A DNA stretch of 64,000 bases from Stratiolaelaps scimitus (GCA_019614645.1 JABWDB010000007.1:2976001-3040000), one strand, 5' to 3'. Shown: positions 21,011-35,100, counted from the stretch's first letter. The notes: generated from the sequence alone by a model not told the origin. A program made the numbers and translations.

Positions 21011-22590
21011 AGAGAAGAAAGTAGTTTGTTTCGTAAACACTTCAGGCCGCGTATTTGCAGGCATTTTCAGGACTCCGATCGGAAATATTTGACCGGATCC
21101 ATTTTTAAATATAATAAACCTCTAGAGGTGTCAAATACAGTGACACTACTGATCTCATACGAGAGTTGGGTGTGAATTCTTTCGCTGATTGGTGACGTAT
21201 AAATTAAACATTCTTTGTCTACTTGAGCAGTTGCATAAGAGTTTAAAAGCAAACTGCCGCCGCGGTAGTGCGAGACTTCAATACACTAATAGCATTGGAC
21301 CTCTTAAGGACTTGGGCCTGGTTTAAGTTTCTGGCCTTACCTCACGTTTCCTAACTATGTAGGCTAGCTTGCTCGCAATTGCTAAAAGGAATTGCAAGTA
21401 AGGCCGTAATCTTTAGTTCAGGTGACGGCACGGCTCCATGTAGTTTGCAAGAGGAGCGTAAGGAATGCCTTTGGAAGTTCCTCTGTTCAGCGACTCGCAT
21501 GGAGGAACGCATTGCAATATATGGAGGCAATCATAATTTCAACCATGAACTGAAATCTTACTCGAATGTAATCAGAGCTCGTGTTCTTTCAAACTTAGCA
21601 CCGCTGATTATAAGCTTTATGGCGTCTAGTAACAGGCAGCTGTAAGGGTTACTTTTCCTACCTGAAAATCGTATTACGTGGCTTAACATATTTTCAATAC
21701 ATATATATATATATATTCAGCAATGCGGCGACATATAAGAGAGCCTTGTGGCCTACTTTTATAAATGACGAATAAGTACGTTCTTGTTTTTCAATCTACT
21801 TTAAAAGTACTAAATTTAATTGAGCATTCGACACATTGATGTATATTGCGTTCGGTCATATTGGGCACCACAACTGTTTTAAGCAAGTCCACGTTCTGGG
21901 ATGATCGAATGGAAACAGCGTACGAAATGAGTCCCCTTTTGAAGAAGGAGTATTTGGCTATTTGCCTAATGGAAGCGAAAAGCTGATTGGCTTTAACGCG
22001 AATTTCGATGTACAATCATAGGAAACAGATTCCATCCATACCAATTTGATAAGACTTAGCTATTGACAGCTGGATTGTCCCTGTCAATAAAGTCAGTCAC
22101 GGTAATGCGAGGACAATTACTTGAATCCGACAAAGTCATTTAGGAGTATACCACATAGACCTCTGTAAAAGCGTTCTTCTTTGTTAACGATTTGTTCATT
22201 GAAAACGTTCCAATTATGAAATGAACGACGTAACACGTCTGTCTGACCGGTCTCGCAGAGCTTGAACACAAATCAGCCCTGTTGTTTTAGCATTGATTTA
22301 CTTGAAGATCACACGTCACCACGAGTTGAAAGCTATTCTTGACTAAGCGAAGAGTCATAGAGTAGTTTCACAACGTCACCCGTTTAATAGAATTCACCGT
22401 CGGCCACTGTTCGAAAATCGTCAATTATACTGGCGTAGGATTCATAACATTGTGTTAATATATCCTCTTCCAAATGGTACTGAAGTGCAGTTCTGCTCAG
22501 TGAAAGCGTCACGTAGCCATGTTGGTACCGCAGGTGTCGGAGCCCTTTATCTAACCGATCGAGTTCATTTTGTCCAACAAATTCAAATCC

Positions 22591-22621
<31 letters not shown>

Positions 22622-23415
22622 TATATTGGAATCATAATTTCGATTTTCACGCTCACCCTTTTAATTCATGCTTTTCTAAGCAGTGCTATCTAATTGAATT
22701 GCTTGCGATATCTAACTTCACATGTTTAGACTCATGGATAAAAAAAAAGCTTAGTCACATTTCGACACAAATGCGTTCGAAGATCTATCGAAGGGCGACT
22801 CATGCTCGTTCCGGTAATGCTCGACTTAGAGGGATCCACTTACAGAGAAAGGACATTCAGGACGAGGAGGAGGAGGAGGAGTTCATAATGGCAGTCCGGC
22901 CGAAGCGGGCTGTATAGTGTATCGCTAGCGGAAACTCAGGTAATATCACGAAGTACGTCATTTCCGGGTCGGTTAACATTTAGATGTCCTGGTCTATTTT
23001 GTCTCCTGCCCATTTGGTCAGGAGAACAAAGCAGACCTCTCTTCTCTTCTATTCGGGTGCAACAGAACAATCCAGGCTACGATACCCCCGTCATCCCCAT
23101 AGACACACACACAGACACAGATACCAACCTTGCTAATGAATAGACAAGGGTAGCGAGCTACTATATTACAATATATATATATATATATATACGATTATTA
23201 TTATCATTATTATTATTATTGTAATCTATTCTTATACAATGTGATTGCATCACAACACAGGTTAGTCAGAGTCGCGTCGGAGTACGTTGTTATTTATCTT
23301 CGACGAGTTTTCACGACGCAATTATGAATTGCGTCCATTCACGTCCATTTCCTCACCCAAGATTCATATGTGTTTCAGTGTGTCGTCATACACGTCATCA
23401 TTGCGTATACATTAC

Positions 23416-23437
23416 TAGGTGCGCGCCCGCGCACCTA
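23416..23437. repeat. Perfect GC-rich 10-bp hairpin
   Basis: Arms taggtgcgcg (23416-23425) and cgcgcaccta (23428-23437) flank a 2-nt spacer. There is no associated gene end. Confidence 0.8.
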
Positions 23438-23827
23438 ACCTTCACCCTTACCAGAGGACGCCTGTCTAGTCAGCCATGCCAGGTATGCTGCACTTATGAC
23501 GCTTATCTAGTGCGCACATTAGAAAATTGGGTAATGTCTATTGAGATAACAACTTGTTGAAACAGACTTCCGACAATTATTATAGGTGTGCATATCTGTC
23601 TATAGCTTTTATAACGTGGTGTCACGTCTAACGAAGCGTTGCAGAGAGCGGGATAGTTGAAAGTAGTCATCTGGCTCGTCCGTCACACAGGCCACTCATG
23701 TATTTCGCACTATCGAGAGTAAATGCAGTTGCTGTATCTGTTCCAAAAATTTTGAGATTGACTTTAGTAGCTGCTGCATTTCACTTGAGAATAAAATGGG
23801 TCTCTATGAAACGACAACGTTAACACA

Positions 23828-23895
23828 CAGGTAAAGGTAAAGCTTTATTGGTTTAGAAAAGAAACTGAAAGTTTGCAATTCTTAAGTTTTCTTAG
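23828..23895 (-). repeat. SINE-like 3' tail, minus orientation
   Basis: On the minus strand this reads CTTAAG..ATTGCAAA...CTAAACCAATAAAGCTTTACCTTTACC. It matches the tail shared by 49730-49800 and 50580-50650 (a block around cttaagcatt, then taaaccaata, then an (A)TTTACC tail). It supplies an AATAAA on the minus strand. Confidence 0.5.
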
Positions 23896-24151
23896 GTAGA
23901 TCAGGATAACAGGCAAGCAAAGAAACATGTCTTCACAGGAAACTCCACACTGTGCTATAATCTTATCACACTGTTGGTATATATATATATACATATCTAT
24001 TACACGGATATTTACGTGGCGACTTAATTGTCTGCAGTTGTAGCATTGGTAGAGTAGTGAAAACTATTGTGCACAAAAATGGCTGTTTCAACAGACAAAT
24101 AAAATGGGTAAAAAATATGGCTGTCTTCCTGGTTGAGTCCCCTCGGTATCA

Positions 24152-24286
24152 TCACTCTATTTTAGCGACAGTGTAAAAATCTACTCTGGGTCTATTACTA
24201 TAACAGCTGTAACTCGCGCAGCAGCTGTTGGTCGTCTGTGAGACTGATGACTCAGGTGACTCAGGCGTCACGGCGCAGAAAGCAAC
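24152..24286 (-). CDS. Candidate terminal coding exon, unknown protein
   Basis: A minus-strand acceptor (TAATGCAG, exon start 24286) is followed by 44 open codons and a TGA. The peptide (VAFCAVTPESPESSVSQTTN, then SCCASYSCYSNRP and VDFYTVAKIE) is Ser/Cys-rich with a plausible cytoplasmic-tail look. The nearest downstream AATAAA lies about 300 nt away inside the SINE-like tail near 23.85 kb. No homologous family is recognised and the upstream exon is not found, so this remains a weak candidate. Confidence 0.25.
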   Translation of the reverse strand, partial: VAFCAVTPESPESSVSQTTNSCCASYSCYSNRPRVDFYTVAKIE

Positions 24287-25199
24287 CTGCATTAGACAAG
24301 GATAGATTATACGATTATAATTATTCAACTCATTATTATACAGAGTATATTTTCGTGTGTAGCAATGCGTAGTTGAGATCTGCAGCGAATTATAACGGAG
24401 ACAACACTGCAGACACAACAACGTAATACTTAGTACATAACGTCAAGCTGCTCGAGCAGCTCAAGGTGCACTTACGAGTTTTATCACTAATTAAGAATGC
24501 GTTTAATTTCAGCAACAATCTATTGCAACTCGGAGGAAAAGCAGGTGGGTGAACATTTTGACAGTAATAAACATACGATGGTATGGTGTCGGTTGCATCG
24601 ACGTCGGGACGATTCACGTTGTTCAGCCGGTGTTCGCCGTGCGATACAACGAGCAAATTAACTGTAGAAGCTATTTCAAAATTCGTTCGCTTGATAATTT
24701 CTCACCCATGCCATGCGTTTACTAGTTGGTGTTGTACTTTAGAAAAAAAATATATACCCCAAACTACTATTACGAATGTATTCTATACATTGTATTGTAT
24801 CATATTACCTTATAAGTTGTAACTATTATAGGAACGATATAAAGAAATGCTTTATCATCATTTCCTTGGTCTTAGCATTTCACCCGAAGCGGAATAGCTT
24901 CTAGATCGTACGGTTGACACGTACCCACGTCGACGGTAGCTGCTGCAGATATATTTTTTATTCTCATCCTACTAACTACCATGATTTATCTGAATAATTT
25001 GCAGACTGCTATTGTCAACTGCGTACGGTAATAACAAACAATACAAATCGTTTCAACGGTTCTCGCCTGTGGTATTATACAAAAGGGTAATATCGCTTCT
25101 GTATCGGGAACGTTAACAGTCTTTAGCTGAGGAAGGGAATCAAGATGGATTCCGTAATGACGTACAGATAATGATATATATAGATATATATGATGCAAA

Positions 25200-28100
25200 T
25201 TGTTATTTTATGCAAACTCATATAGATCTGTAAAAGCGGGAGCGAAAATTAAATATTATTGTCAAATCTCCTACAAGTGTTTGGTTGGTTACCGAGGTTG
25301 ATATCTATTGCTGTTTCGTCCAGGTTAATTAGACGTTGAGTGCTCTCCACCAGGAGGATCGAAGATGATTATCGCTCATGAACGCTAAAAATATTTTCTG
25401 TATAGACGTATGCTGTTTTATATAAACCTCAAGTCTTCAATACATTCAGTGAATACGTGATAACAACAGAAATAAAAGAAGATGAGAAATAAAATATTAT
25501 ACAAAAATGCCGAACCTATGATAAGTTGTAACTTATGCGATGTAACTTATTGTAACTAATGATAGTTTGGAACGAATAGTTTATATATATATAAATTAGT
25601 AATGCGAATATTGTCAACGATCCTGCCTAACAAGCTCTCGAAGCGAAAGCTTTTCGTCATAGCAATGGAATTGGCGAGCTCACCAATGTACTTTTCATAA
25701 ATTTACCCAATTTCCATATATCCACCACTATACAAATAAATTATCGAATAAATGAACATTATCATATGACGCAAAGAACATTGACTCCATCTTCATAAAT
25801 TTCTACGGCTGCTAACAATGTAGTTGCTCGGTACAACTGTTTTTCTTATTTTTGCAGTTGTAAATCGTGCCTTACATTGAATGCATTCGAAGCATTGTTT
25901 CTATATTTAGTAAAATGCTGGGCGTTTTTTTTGTCGGTCTCATGGTTACGTTGTTGTTGTTGAGACTGGGCGGACGATCAAGAAATCTCGGTAGTATTAC
26001 CCTGTTGCCGCTGTCGTCGTGTGGATACAGTAAAAAAGCTTATGACTGCACAAGCCTCCATTTATCTGGGTGGAGTGAGGCCAATTGGGCGACCCTCCAG
26101 ATGCGAGGGCTGGGGATGTCTGAAGGGCCAAGTGATAACTATGCCTTGAACCGGCCCCACTGCATATGTAGGTCTGGCTCAACAGTGACACCTACCAACA
26201 CGAGTCAGTTCGGTGTCGCCATGTGAAAGCATATGTGGTAAAAAAAAATTGTCTTCGTATGCTCGTATATCAAGAATGATCGTTTGTACACTCCTTATCA
26301 TCCGCAAGTTCAATATTTTATGAGATCACGACGAATGGCAGATATAATCGGCCAGTCGACATAGCGTTGGTATATACAGCTGCTCGAGAACGAATCAGAT
26401 ATATATATATATATATATATTCTTGTCTATGGTTCCTTATGATACGAAAAACAACAATAGATGCTAGGCCACGAATCATGAGCATAACGTAGAATAGGGG
26501 TACCCAAATTAACTAGAGGTTCAGGCAAAATAGTGTAACGGCTCAACGCTTGCAGTTCACAACACTTTGGTGTCGGTCGCACTCAGCAGCTTGCGCAACA
26601 TTACCTCAGGCCTCCATGAATTTGCTATATCATGATTGAGTGGCCTGGTGAAGGAAGCGCCACTGAGGGGCTTTGATGGCCAAGTCTCAAGCCAAACTGC
26701 GAGGCCGGATGCGCCGTTCGAGTCGCGTGAAGCAGAGTAGAGGTCATACAGAGGTTAAACAGAGGCGTCCGTTTAAGAAGAGGCCAATTGGAGTGTCAAC
26801 TCGTTGCGCGCTCAATGGAGTTCCTCGATGAATAATAGCAATGCAAATACCTACGAGACACCACCTCATGACTCCCGACCTAATAACCAAAGCATAATCA
26901 TCGTCAACAGTATTCTATATATGGAGAACTCTGTATCAGAGAGATACGACATATTTCAATATTCGATTACATATGATCTAAGTGTACACTTCAAGAGGGC
27001 GTTTACTTCTCGCTTAAACAGTTTTTTTAGTTGATTATTTATTTGTTGACTATTTTTATTTACAGTTATTTATTTTTTCGTTTTGTACTTTGGACAATTT
27101 ATTTACTTTGATTACAGTAAAGTATATGGTAAGCAGTGAACTCGCATGAACATCTATTTATCTAAGTTGCTTGATTCTGATAAACTTTTTAAATAAAGAG
27201 AATGATCTATCGTTTGTTGAGCCATAATTTTGAAATCTGGCATCATCCTTATAACTGAACACTTTCAGAGGGTGTTTACTTCCCGCTTTTTTTAGTTGAT
27301 TATCTACCATGTGTACATATAAAAATTTATTTACTTTTTGTATTTTGTACTACTTATTGCCCTATGACAGTGATAGATGCATTTAACTAGATCATGCAGT
27401 GGAGGGATGGGGCGGGGTCGGCTTAGAATTAAGGTACCAGTAATAAATCTTCATATTCACAACTTCTTTATTGAAATCGCCTGCTTCAGTCTTATAAATC
27501 TGTTTATCTTCATACTATTTGTTATGATACGACCGCGCTGATTAGATTCAACGAGTAGACTCGATCAGCGTATGTGTTATTGCAAGTATAATACTAGAAA
27601 TTCACCAGTACGTCTTCCCCTGTGTCGTATTTGTTATTTTTAAATAATATTTCGCGCTCTCTCTCTCTCTCTCTCTGAAATCTCTGTCCGTGATTTCAGT
27701 ATTCCAATTAGTCTACAGCAGCGACTCCGTCCGAGAACCAAGGGACAGATGAACGATAAACAGGTGAACACATGGTATCGCATTCGTTATTCGGTACACG
27801 GTTTGAGTTTTTCCTTACTAGGCAACTTGCGAGCTACCACGTTTGAAGACTAAAATCTCGAGATTGGATTCGACCTACTGCATCGAACGGTTTGTAAAAC
27901 TCTCTAATTCCGTGGCAGCATCAACTCAAACTTGTACAGTAGAGTCTATAAATATGTTAAGAAAGGAACGCGCTATGTTAAATGCTAATGAAGCAGTGAC
28001 AGATAATTGTAGTCCACCACCGCCATTTGCGGAGGTCATTTCAATAATCTCTCTCTGCTCTCTCGGTCTCCCATTGTGTTCACAGTCTGTATATATATAT

Positions 28101-28550
28101 ATATATATAATAATAATAAAATTCTATACGTGAGTGCTTTACGCCACGCATTCTCAAAGTTCGGCACGCTGCAGATCGATTTTGTAGGGCTTACCATTTA
28201 CGTTCCGAATGCACAAACGACCAAATATATATATATTCTATATAATGTAAAAGCTTCAGAAGTGCATAAAAAAACAAATAAATCCGGGTGTAGTCTACCC
28301 ATGTGGTTCGTCCACATGGCACACCAATACGCTGAAAATAAAAGTCCAATACAATTTCTTTCACACAATTTTCAAGGTGCATTATATAGACGGGCTGTCT
28401 TCGGCGACACATTTCATGGTCGGTGCAGACGCGCTACTATATGCCTCGATTGTTTGTTAATGATCAATGTGACCAAGTGTCTACACAATCCGTTTATATC
28501 TGCCACCTTCTGTTTCAATATATCGCAACGAGTGTGTTGCAATTTCACTC
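25200..28550. other. Intergenic or intronic stretch with a local direct repeat
   Basis: No gene is supported. It includes (AT)n at about 26398-26420, (TC)n at 27655-27676 and a diverged direct repeat (26992-27110 and 27265-27355) described separately. Confidence 0.5.
26992..27355. repeat. Diverged direct repeat, two copies about 270 bp apart
   Basis: Copies at about 26992-27115 and 27263-27355 share 'gagggYgtttacttcYcgct', then 'ttttttagttgattat', then 'atttatttactttt' and 'ttttgtact'. They are AT-rich and of unknown origin, possibly a local duplication or the two ends of a small non-autonomous element. Confidence 0.6.
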
Positions 28551-28562
28551 TACAAACAAAAA

Positions 28563-29459
28563 CTACATTACCACGTAAAAAGGAACTATATTGCGGAGAG
28601 GCGCATGGCGCGCGAATAGACTCGTGGCCAGCACTTCGTCATCGAGACTTAAAAGCGATAGCGCTCGCCATCGCGTACAGGTCCTGTAGCTGATCATCAT
28701 GATATTGCCGCATATGAACGCCGAGTAGAATCGCTGACAGCGAAGTGTGACTGAAACCCGCCTAGATCTGCCTCCCTCGACGAGTTTCACAATCGACAAG
28801 TTCCGACTACCGCGATCCCAATCGATGACGTACTCATCGAGATTGGTATAGATACCAACAGGATATACCCATCGGGTCTCTGAGCCTGTGAAAATAATCT
28901 CCTGCGAGATGAACTCGCTTGTTGTCGGATTGCATCTCACCCGATACACGGCGTACGACACCGGATCGTTGTACGCAAACTCGAACACGTTGTTCGGCCA
29001 GTCTCTGCGAAGTATCCGAACCAGCGTGGAATCGACATGACCGTGAAAATCGCCTCTGCCTCGGCCAACGGACAGCAACCGCGGGCCCAAGCAGGCCGAT
29101 AACTTCACATAGAATATCATCAGTCTGTTGGTCCAGACGAACAGGTCACTCGCGAAGTTCGTGAGTCCCCCGAAGTAGCTGTACGCTGGTGGGTCGATAG
29201 TGCCAAGTCGCGCACCCGTGAAAAACGAGACTAGATAAATTTTGCCATTTCTCAGCATAAAAAGTTCATTCTTAAGCAGTGCAACGACATCGTTTAAGTT
29301 ACTCCTCGCTCGACGAAAATTTATTGGGCAGGGTACACGCACGATTTCGTCATCGCTGTTCCAATGATTGACATGACAAGCTCCGTTGAATTCGACAACA
29401 AAGAACACGGTGCCGTACGGCCGACGCTGGGGCTCATCAGACGAATTCCCGTTGGACAT
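28563..29459 (-). CDS. Intronless ORF of 298 residues, unknown family
   Basis: This is a single uninterrupted minus-strand ORF from ATG at 29459 to TAG at 28563, far longer than chance in this AT-leaning sequence. The peptide is rich in aromatic and beta-strand-type segments (TVFFVVEFN, ELFMLRNGKIYLVSFF, YAVYRVRCN, WVYPVGIYTN, RWRALSLLSLDDEV). It alternates hydrophobic strands with short polar turns, which resembles a beta-propeller or F-box-associated-type fold, but I see no named motif. There is no signal peptide and no zinc or catalytic motif. A CAG/CAA trinucleotide run lies just upstream (about 29500-29525). It may be a lineage-specific gene or a retroposed copy. No clear poly(A) signal was found downstream. 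Confidence 0.6.
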   Translation of the reverse strand: MSNGNSSDEPQRRPYGTVFFVVEFNGACHVNHWNSDDEIVRVPCPINFRRARSNLNDVVALLKNELFMLRNGKIYLVSFFTGARLGTIDPPAYSYFGGLTNFASDLFVWTNRLMIFYVKLSACLGPRLLSVGRGRGDFHGHVDSTLVRILRRDWPNNVFEFAYNDPVSYAVYRVRCNPTTSEFISQEIIFTGSETRWVYPVGIYTNLDEYVIDWDRGSRNLSIVKLVEGGRSRRVSVTLRCQRFYSAFICGNIMMISYRTCTRWRALSLLSLDDEVLATSLFARHAPLRNIVPFYVVM

Positions 29460-29529
29460 CTCGACACTCGGCGTTTAGCAGGGACTCGACTGAGTGGTAG
29501 TTGTTGCTGCTGCTGCTGTTGTTGTTTTT

Positions 29530-32140
29530 TTTGCTGTTGATGTTATCGTCATCGTTGGCGGACACATTCAAAAACGAAACAGCATCCCACGATAATGATG
29601 CTGTTTACTGTCACAACGTGAACTGCTGTGACATGGGCACAACTGACCGTTCGCAGGAGCAATCAATGGACTGAGACAATCTCGGGTGCTGTCTCGCAAG
29701 GAGACGTGAGATCACCGGACGATGCCGTTGTATGATACGTGATCGTCTCATATGCGTGAATGACATTTGTGGATGCATATGTAAAACGCACGTGGCGACC
29801 CTGCCACTATATGTTGTGTTGTGGCAATATGTGCGTCAAGCTTCCCTCGTAACACGCCATGGATGCGGTGATGGCACATTACCATTGATTGCGGACTGGC
29901 GATTCGCGACCTCGATAAAAATTGTCCTCGCGTCAAAAGGAGACCGCTTATTATGTGACAATGTTGAGCAAGGCCTGAGATTATTTTGCGCAAGTGTTTC
30001 CTCTGGATACCTTGTAGTACCATCCGTAGGCATTCGTCACTCTGAAAAACGTCCACTCGGAGGTGAAATTCTCCGCCCATTACTAAACATAGTGAAAAAC
30101 AGTGCATATAGTGCGGGATGCCGATACGATGATTCGCCGTTGATGAATGCGATTTATGTATGTGCTTCCTATGTGCAGCTCAGCCGCGAAGAATTTGCCT
30201 GATCTGGTATTCGTAAGCGAGGTCGTCCTCAGATGCATACCATTGTTTGGTGCATTGCTGGATAATGCCCGACGACCTAATGAGTATGAAATTCTTAATA
30301 GTGCGCTACGTAAATGCCAATTGGACGCGAGAAATACACGGACCTCTTGCATTGAGCAACGATCGTATGATGGTCGAACAAACGAAAAATCGCAAATAAT
30401 TGCGATTAAAATGGGACTGGTTATCGTGGAGTCGTGAGACCCATTGGGCAAAACCACTGAGACCTATGAACGCCAAATGTATTATTGCTGTCACTACCTT
30501 TACTACTGTAAAGGACGGTGTGATACTTAACAAGGACCGAAGCATGAAGCAGGATTGCGCTTATAGCAATACACGGGCCACAGTTCAGACTGTCCCGAGT
30601 TAGACCCAATTATGGTGATTTGACAGTAGCGAATCGGTTCGAACCTCGAGATAAGAACAATCATTTTTCATCGATGCCGCTGTGGGCTTCATAATTTTAA
30701 TAATACTGCTAAGTATTATAACTGACATAATAACATCGTCCGTCTAACAGCGCCAGGTAACTGCAGAGTTCCAATTGAGCTAACTTCCTGTCCATTGCAG
30801 TGCGCACTTACCGATTCACTATTTACTCCGCCGAAAAAAATTATTATCACGATTATTACTATTATTATTATTATTGCCTAAATTTTTACAATCTACACTT
30901 CCCATATCCGTACTCAAATATCTGTGCATTGAGTACGCACCGTCGGTGTCTCAGCGGCGATATTACGCGAAAATCTGCGTCTCGCCTGATTAGAGTACGG
31001 CGTTGGCGAGGCAAAGATAGGAAATCTCATTATGACCTTATTATCTGGCCTGCACGGCGGAAATAATTACACACACACACACGAGTTCTTGTGCCTCTAT
31101 ACTTAGCTAATAACAATAATAGTCCGAATATAGAATAGTGAAAACCATTCGTCCTTGGGACTAAGCCGGTTGCGAAGCTAGCCACGTTCGCGTCTTTAGA
31201 AACGTTTCTCTCGCGATATCCCATGGATCCTTGGAGGATCGATGGAGATTCTTGGTTTCTACTCTGGGAGTCCCATCTATATCTAAAATATATATATATA
31301 TATAATATATATAATGACAGTTTTCACACCCGGTTCGGCTCAGAGGTGCACACCAGTCTCTATGTAGATGGGTACATTGCATAACATTATTCACGATTCA
31401 AGACATATCTGACAATTGTCGAGTTCTGAAATTATAGGTGGCGCGTCTCAAATGCGATTGTTAACACATGAACGTCTTGAAACGTGTTTCCTGGACAGAC
31501 TCGAGTCGAGGTTGACCTAAGTTTAGCTTTCTATAGGAAACTCAGTTATTTATTAGTTAGGAAATCAATTCGTTATAGTGGTGGCGGTGTCGTGGGTCTA
31601 ACCCATTACATACTTCTACTTAAAGCGATAAATATATTATTGAACATACGCTGGTGCCAGCAACTCGAGTCCGAGTCAGATTTCAATGTGGTACAGTTCG
31701 TGTTAGCATTAATCGTCGAATTCGTTGCTATTTGTCACCGTCGCAAGACGAGCATCGAACACGTCCATTCGATGAGGCAAAGCTCAGTTGAGATTCCGGC
31801 AGAGAAAGTATTCTCAGTGCTCGTCAAGGACGCAAACATGACAAGCGCGCGGCACAGTGCACAAGTGACTGTGTAACTGACGATAACCCCTCGAAACGTC
31901 TTACATTGCGTCGGAAAGCATACCCCTCTGAGAGGTGGAGTGCTCGCCGGTAACAAAGCAGGCGCGAGGATGTACCAGGCGGCAACCTCCTTGATTCAGA
32001 AGCGGTCACGCTATCCTCAACGAGTTGGTTGACCCACACATGTCAGCGCTATGCGCGCACGTACAGTATGATTAGTCGATTTCGAAATCTAGACACATTG
32101 AAAATCAGTACGTTCCCCTAGTTCTACAGACGCGACCAAG
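29530..32140. other. Stretch without recognisable genes
   Basis: Short frames on both strands lack domain content. There is an ATT run near 30840-30875 and (AT)n near 31288-31310. Nothing else is identified. Confidence 0.5.
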
Positions 32141-32149
32141 TAGAATGCT

Positions 32150-35100
32150 ATCTTTGATTGGCACACGTGCGCGGCGGACTCGGTGCGCGGGCCGCGGAAT
32201 TTAGCCCGAACGGCCGACTCAGTACGAGCGATAGCTCTTTTGCTCTAGGAAGTGCAAAATATCTACTCGTGTATTTGACCAGCATTTCACGAAGAAGTCT
32301 ATGCTGGCTTGAAATAGGTGTACTATTACATGAAAATTCCACATAACGAGTTTACCGCGAGTGAGCATACGACGTCGATCCTCATCTTCAGACCTCGTTT
32401 TCACCCTCGGAAAGCAGATGACGAACCGCAACGTCTACACACATCCGGGATTATGGAAATACATCCATCCACTCCCTTCGGCCCTTCCTGCTTTTTTCGG
32501 CCCCGTATTTTCTCCCCTATTTTCCCTCGCTTAGGGAAACGCTGGCAGATTTTTGCGTCTGCAGTTGTCCGTCGGCAACGGTCTAAGTGGATGGCGGCTC
32601 CGACGACGAGAGACGCAGGCAGGAGTCAGTGCTATAGTTGATGAGGGCTCCCATTTTGCTCGATGTTCGCTCTCGCCCCCCCCCCCCCCCCGCAACACGG
32701 AAGGAAGGAAGACATCTTTCTCAGCCGACTATGGGCACAGCCGTGGCGAGGGACTCGGATGGGGTCGGAGTGGCGACGTGGCGTAGAGACTCGAAGGGGC
32801 TGGAGACTCGGAAGGAACGGACCTCTTTATCCTTTTTCTGTTTTCCTCTACCGCACACGCGTCAGTCGTCATCGCGATCGGCGGGGAGCAAACGAAGAGC
32901 CGACGAAGGCGGCAGTTGGTCACCAACGGAGGGAGATGGTAATACTCGGTAGAGAGGACGGGACACACGCACCCCTCGGAGGCTGCGAAACGCTTGCCGA
33001 AACGAAATATGACGACCGCGGTTACGACGCTACTGCTGCTGCTTCTGATGACGGCGACGGTGGCGGCGGTGGCGGCGGTGGCGGCGATGATTTGGACGGT
33101 GAACGTTGACGCGACACTAAGCGCATCCTAACGTCTACTTCCGGCTGGTGACCGCATGGTCTTAAGGGGCTTCTTGCTGAAGTGGAGGTAGTCGCCGGGC
33201 AGCGAAATGTCGCTGAAATATTCCCAAGAGATTTGTCTTCTCAGTGATGATGATGGCGATGACCAAAATAGAGAGAGAGAGAGAGAGACAAGGAGCGAAG
33301 TCTTCAGGGTGGCCTGCTCGTCGGCCACAGTGGTTGGCAACAACGTTGTATTGTTGCTGCTGGCGTTATTTCTTGCCGCTGTTGGTTGTTACCATCTCGT
33401 GTATTTTCATAGTTTGCTTATATGCCATTCCCTTCAGCGTATGGTAACATGCCCGCGACCTGCAGATGTACAAATCTACCCATGTTAATCCTGGTAGACA
33501 AGTCATCATGCTATCACTCGGCTAGCTCGAATGACCCCAACCCACATCCTGCTGTTGTTTCAATGGCAGTAGGCAAACAGAAAAAAACAACAACATTTAT
33601 GAAACACTGAGCGCGCCTCTCACACAACGTAGATTAGCACGTATATCTGACTAACCCCATTTTACACCGTTTTCTACCTCTGGCCATGAACACCTGCTAC
33701 TAATCTCAGCTGCGGGGCTCCTCGCCATCTTGTCAACTCTACCCATCAATCAAGCAAATATTCTCACGAAGCCAAGAATGACAGCCCTGCGTTGTATTTC
33801 GATCCACTGCATTTCGCTATCCTGCCGCCGAATAACGCCACTCGCGCCAACATGCCCGAATAGACGAACGGCCGGAGGAGTGATGCCTCGTACAGATCCC
33901 CTTTGCGATCGTTGCTTGTTCTCTGGGGGCGCGTTTGGCGGCTGGGGGGTATCAGCGATGCCGGAAAGCTCAGACGAAAAGCCTATGGGGAAATCAGAAA
34001 GTGAAAGTTGCCCCTACGCCACCCACTACAGGCTTTCTTTCGTGCATGCCTGCTGCTATTTGGCCTTGCGTGAAAGTGACCAACGGAGCTGAACAACGCT
34101 CGGCTCGGGAGAGCTCGCAGCCGGTGGCAAAGTGCCTGGACGACGCGGTCATTTAGTGGGCGACTCCCGTGTTCGGCACTGACTGGCTAGCTAGCATAGA
34201 CCAGGATGGGGAACCACTATCTCGCACATGGGGATCCGGTTAGTTGGTGCCTGTTCACTCGGTTGCCGACTTCTTGCGTAGGAGGCAGGCGGTTCAGCTC
34301 GGATAGCCATTGGTGTTAGTGCTGTTGCCAATGCAGCTGGCACTCGCTATTAGATTACAGCAAGCCTCGTTCGCTGGTTTTAGTTGCGGCCCAACTCGGC
34401 CCAACCCGGCCCTTCATTGTTTTTCTCTGTGCGGGAGGCGACGATTGAATCCATCCGGCCACATTCGTTCGACCATCAGCACGTACGTTGATATCATCAT
34501 CTTGTAATCAGCAGTCGCGCAGAGTTCCCGCAGTTGTCCTTGTATTATAGAAGTCGCTGTATTAGTCATCTGCATCCAATCGAGTGCTCAGCCGAAGCCG
34601 GTGAGTAGCGGCGTTCGATCTGGGCTGGAAGGCGACCAGCAGCGGGACCGAGGGGGGCCTCATTGAAAAGGCGACGTTGTGAGTTACGAGGACGGGACTT
34701 GAAGGGACCTCCCGAAGACCGGTCGTTCGCCGAAGTCTCCGCCCGGTCGCTCGCCTGTTCACTGATGACGCGCCAGTGCCTGGAGATCGAGGGGACCTCC
34801 GCGGATGTTCATTTATACCGATTAGTCGCCGCGCCACAAGGCTCAGCCCAAAGGGCCAACTTACTAGAGCTCTTGCCAGAGAGGGTCGCAGACAAAGAGA
34901 AACTGGGAGACAGACATCGCCAGCTGGACGATAGTTACACACCTCTTGGGAGCGGGACTCCGACGTGGAACACGTGCGCACGTCCATGCGTAAAGCGCAA
35001 GGCCATAGTATAGGGCGTGACGCACGATGTGTCGAGTACGTCTCCACGTTCAACGGCCGACCACGGTGTGCCAGACTCGATTTTCATTTGCGAATTTTCT

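Noticed and set aside
22021..22650. Upstream continuation of the LINE fragment near 20.9 kb
   Set aside because: Scattered suggestive words, but no ordered RT motifs were found.
22384..22656. ORFs with long IYIYIY runs, here and elsewhere
   Set aside because: These are translations of (AT)n microsatellites.
34562..35053. 163-codon minus-strand ORF in the GC-rich island
   Set aside because: It has arginine/serine-rich composition from CG-rich DNA, no domain, and overlapping open frames on the other strand.
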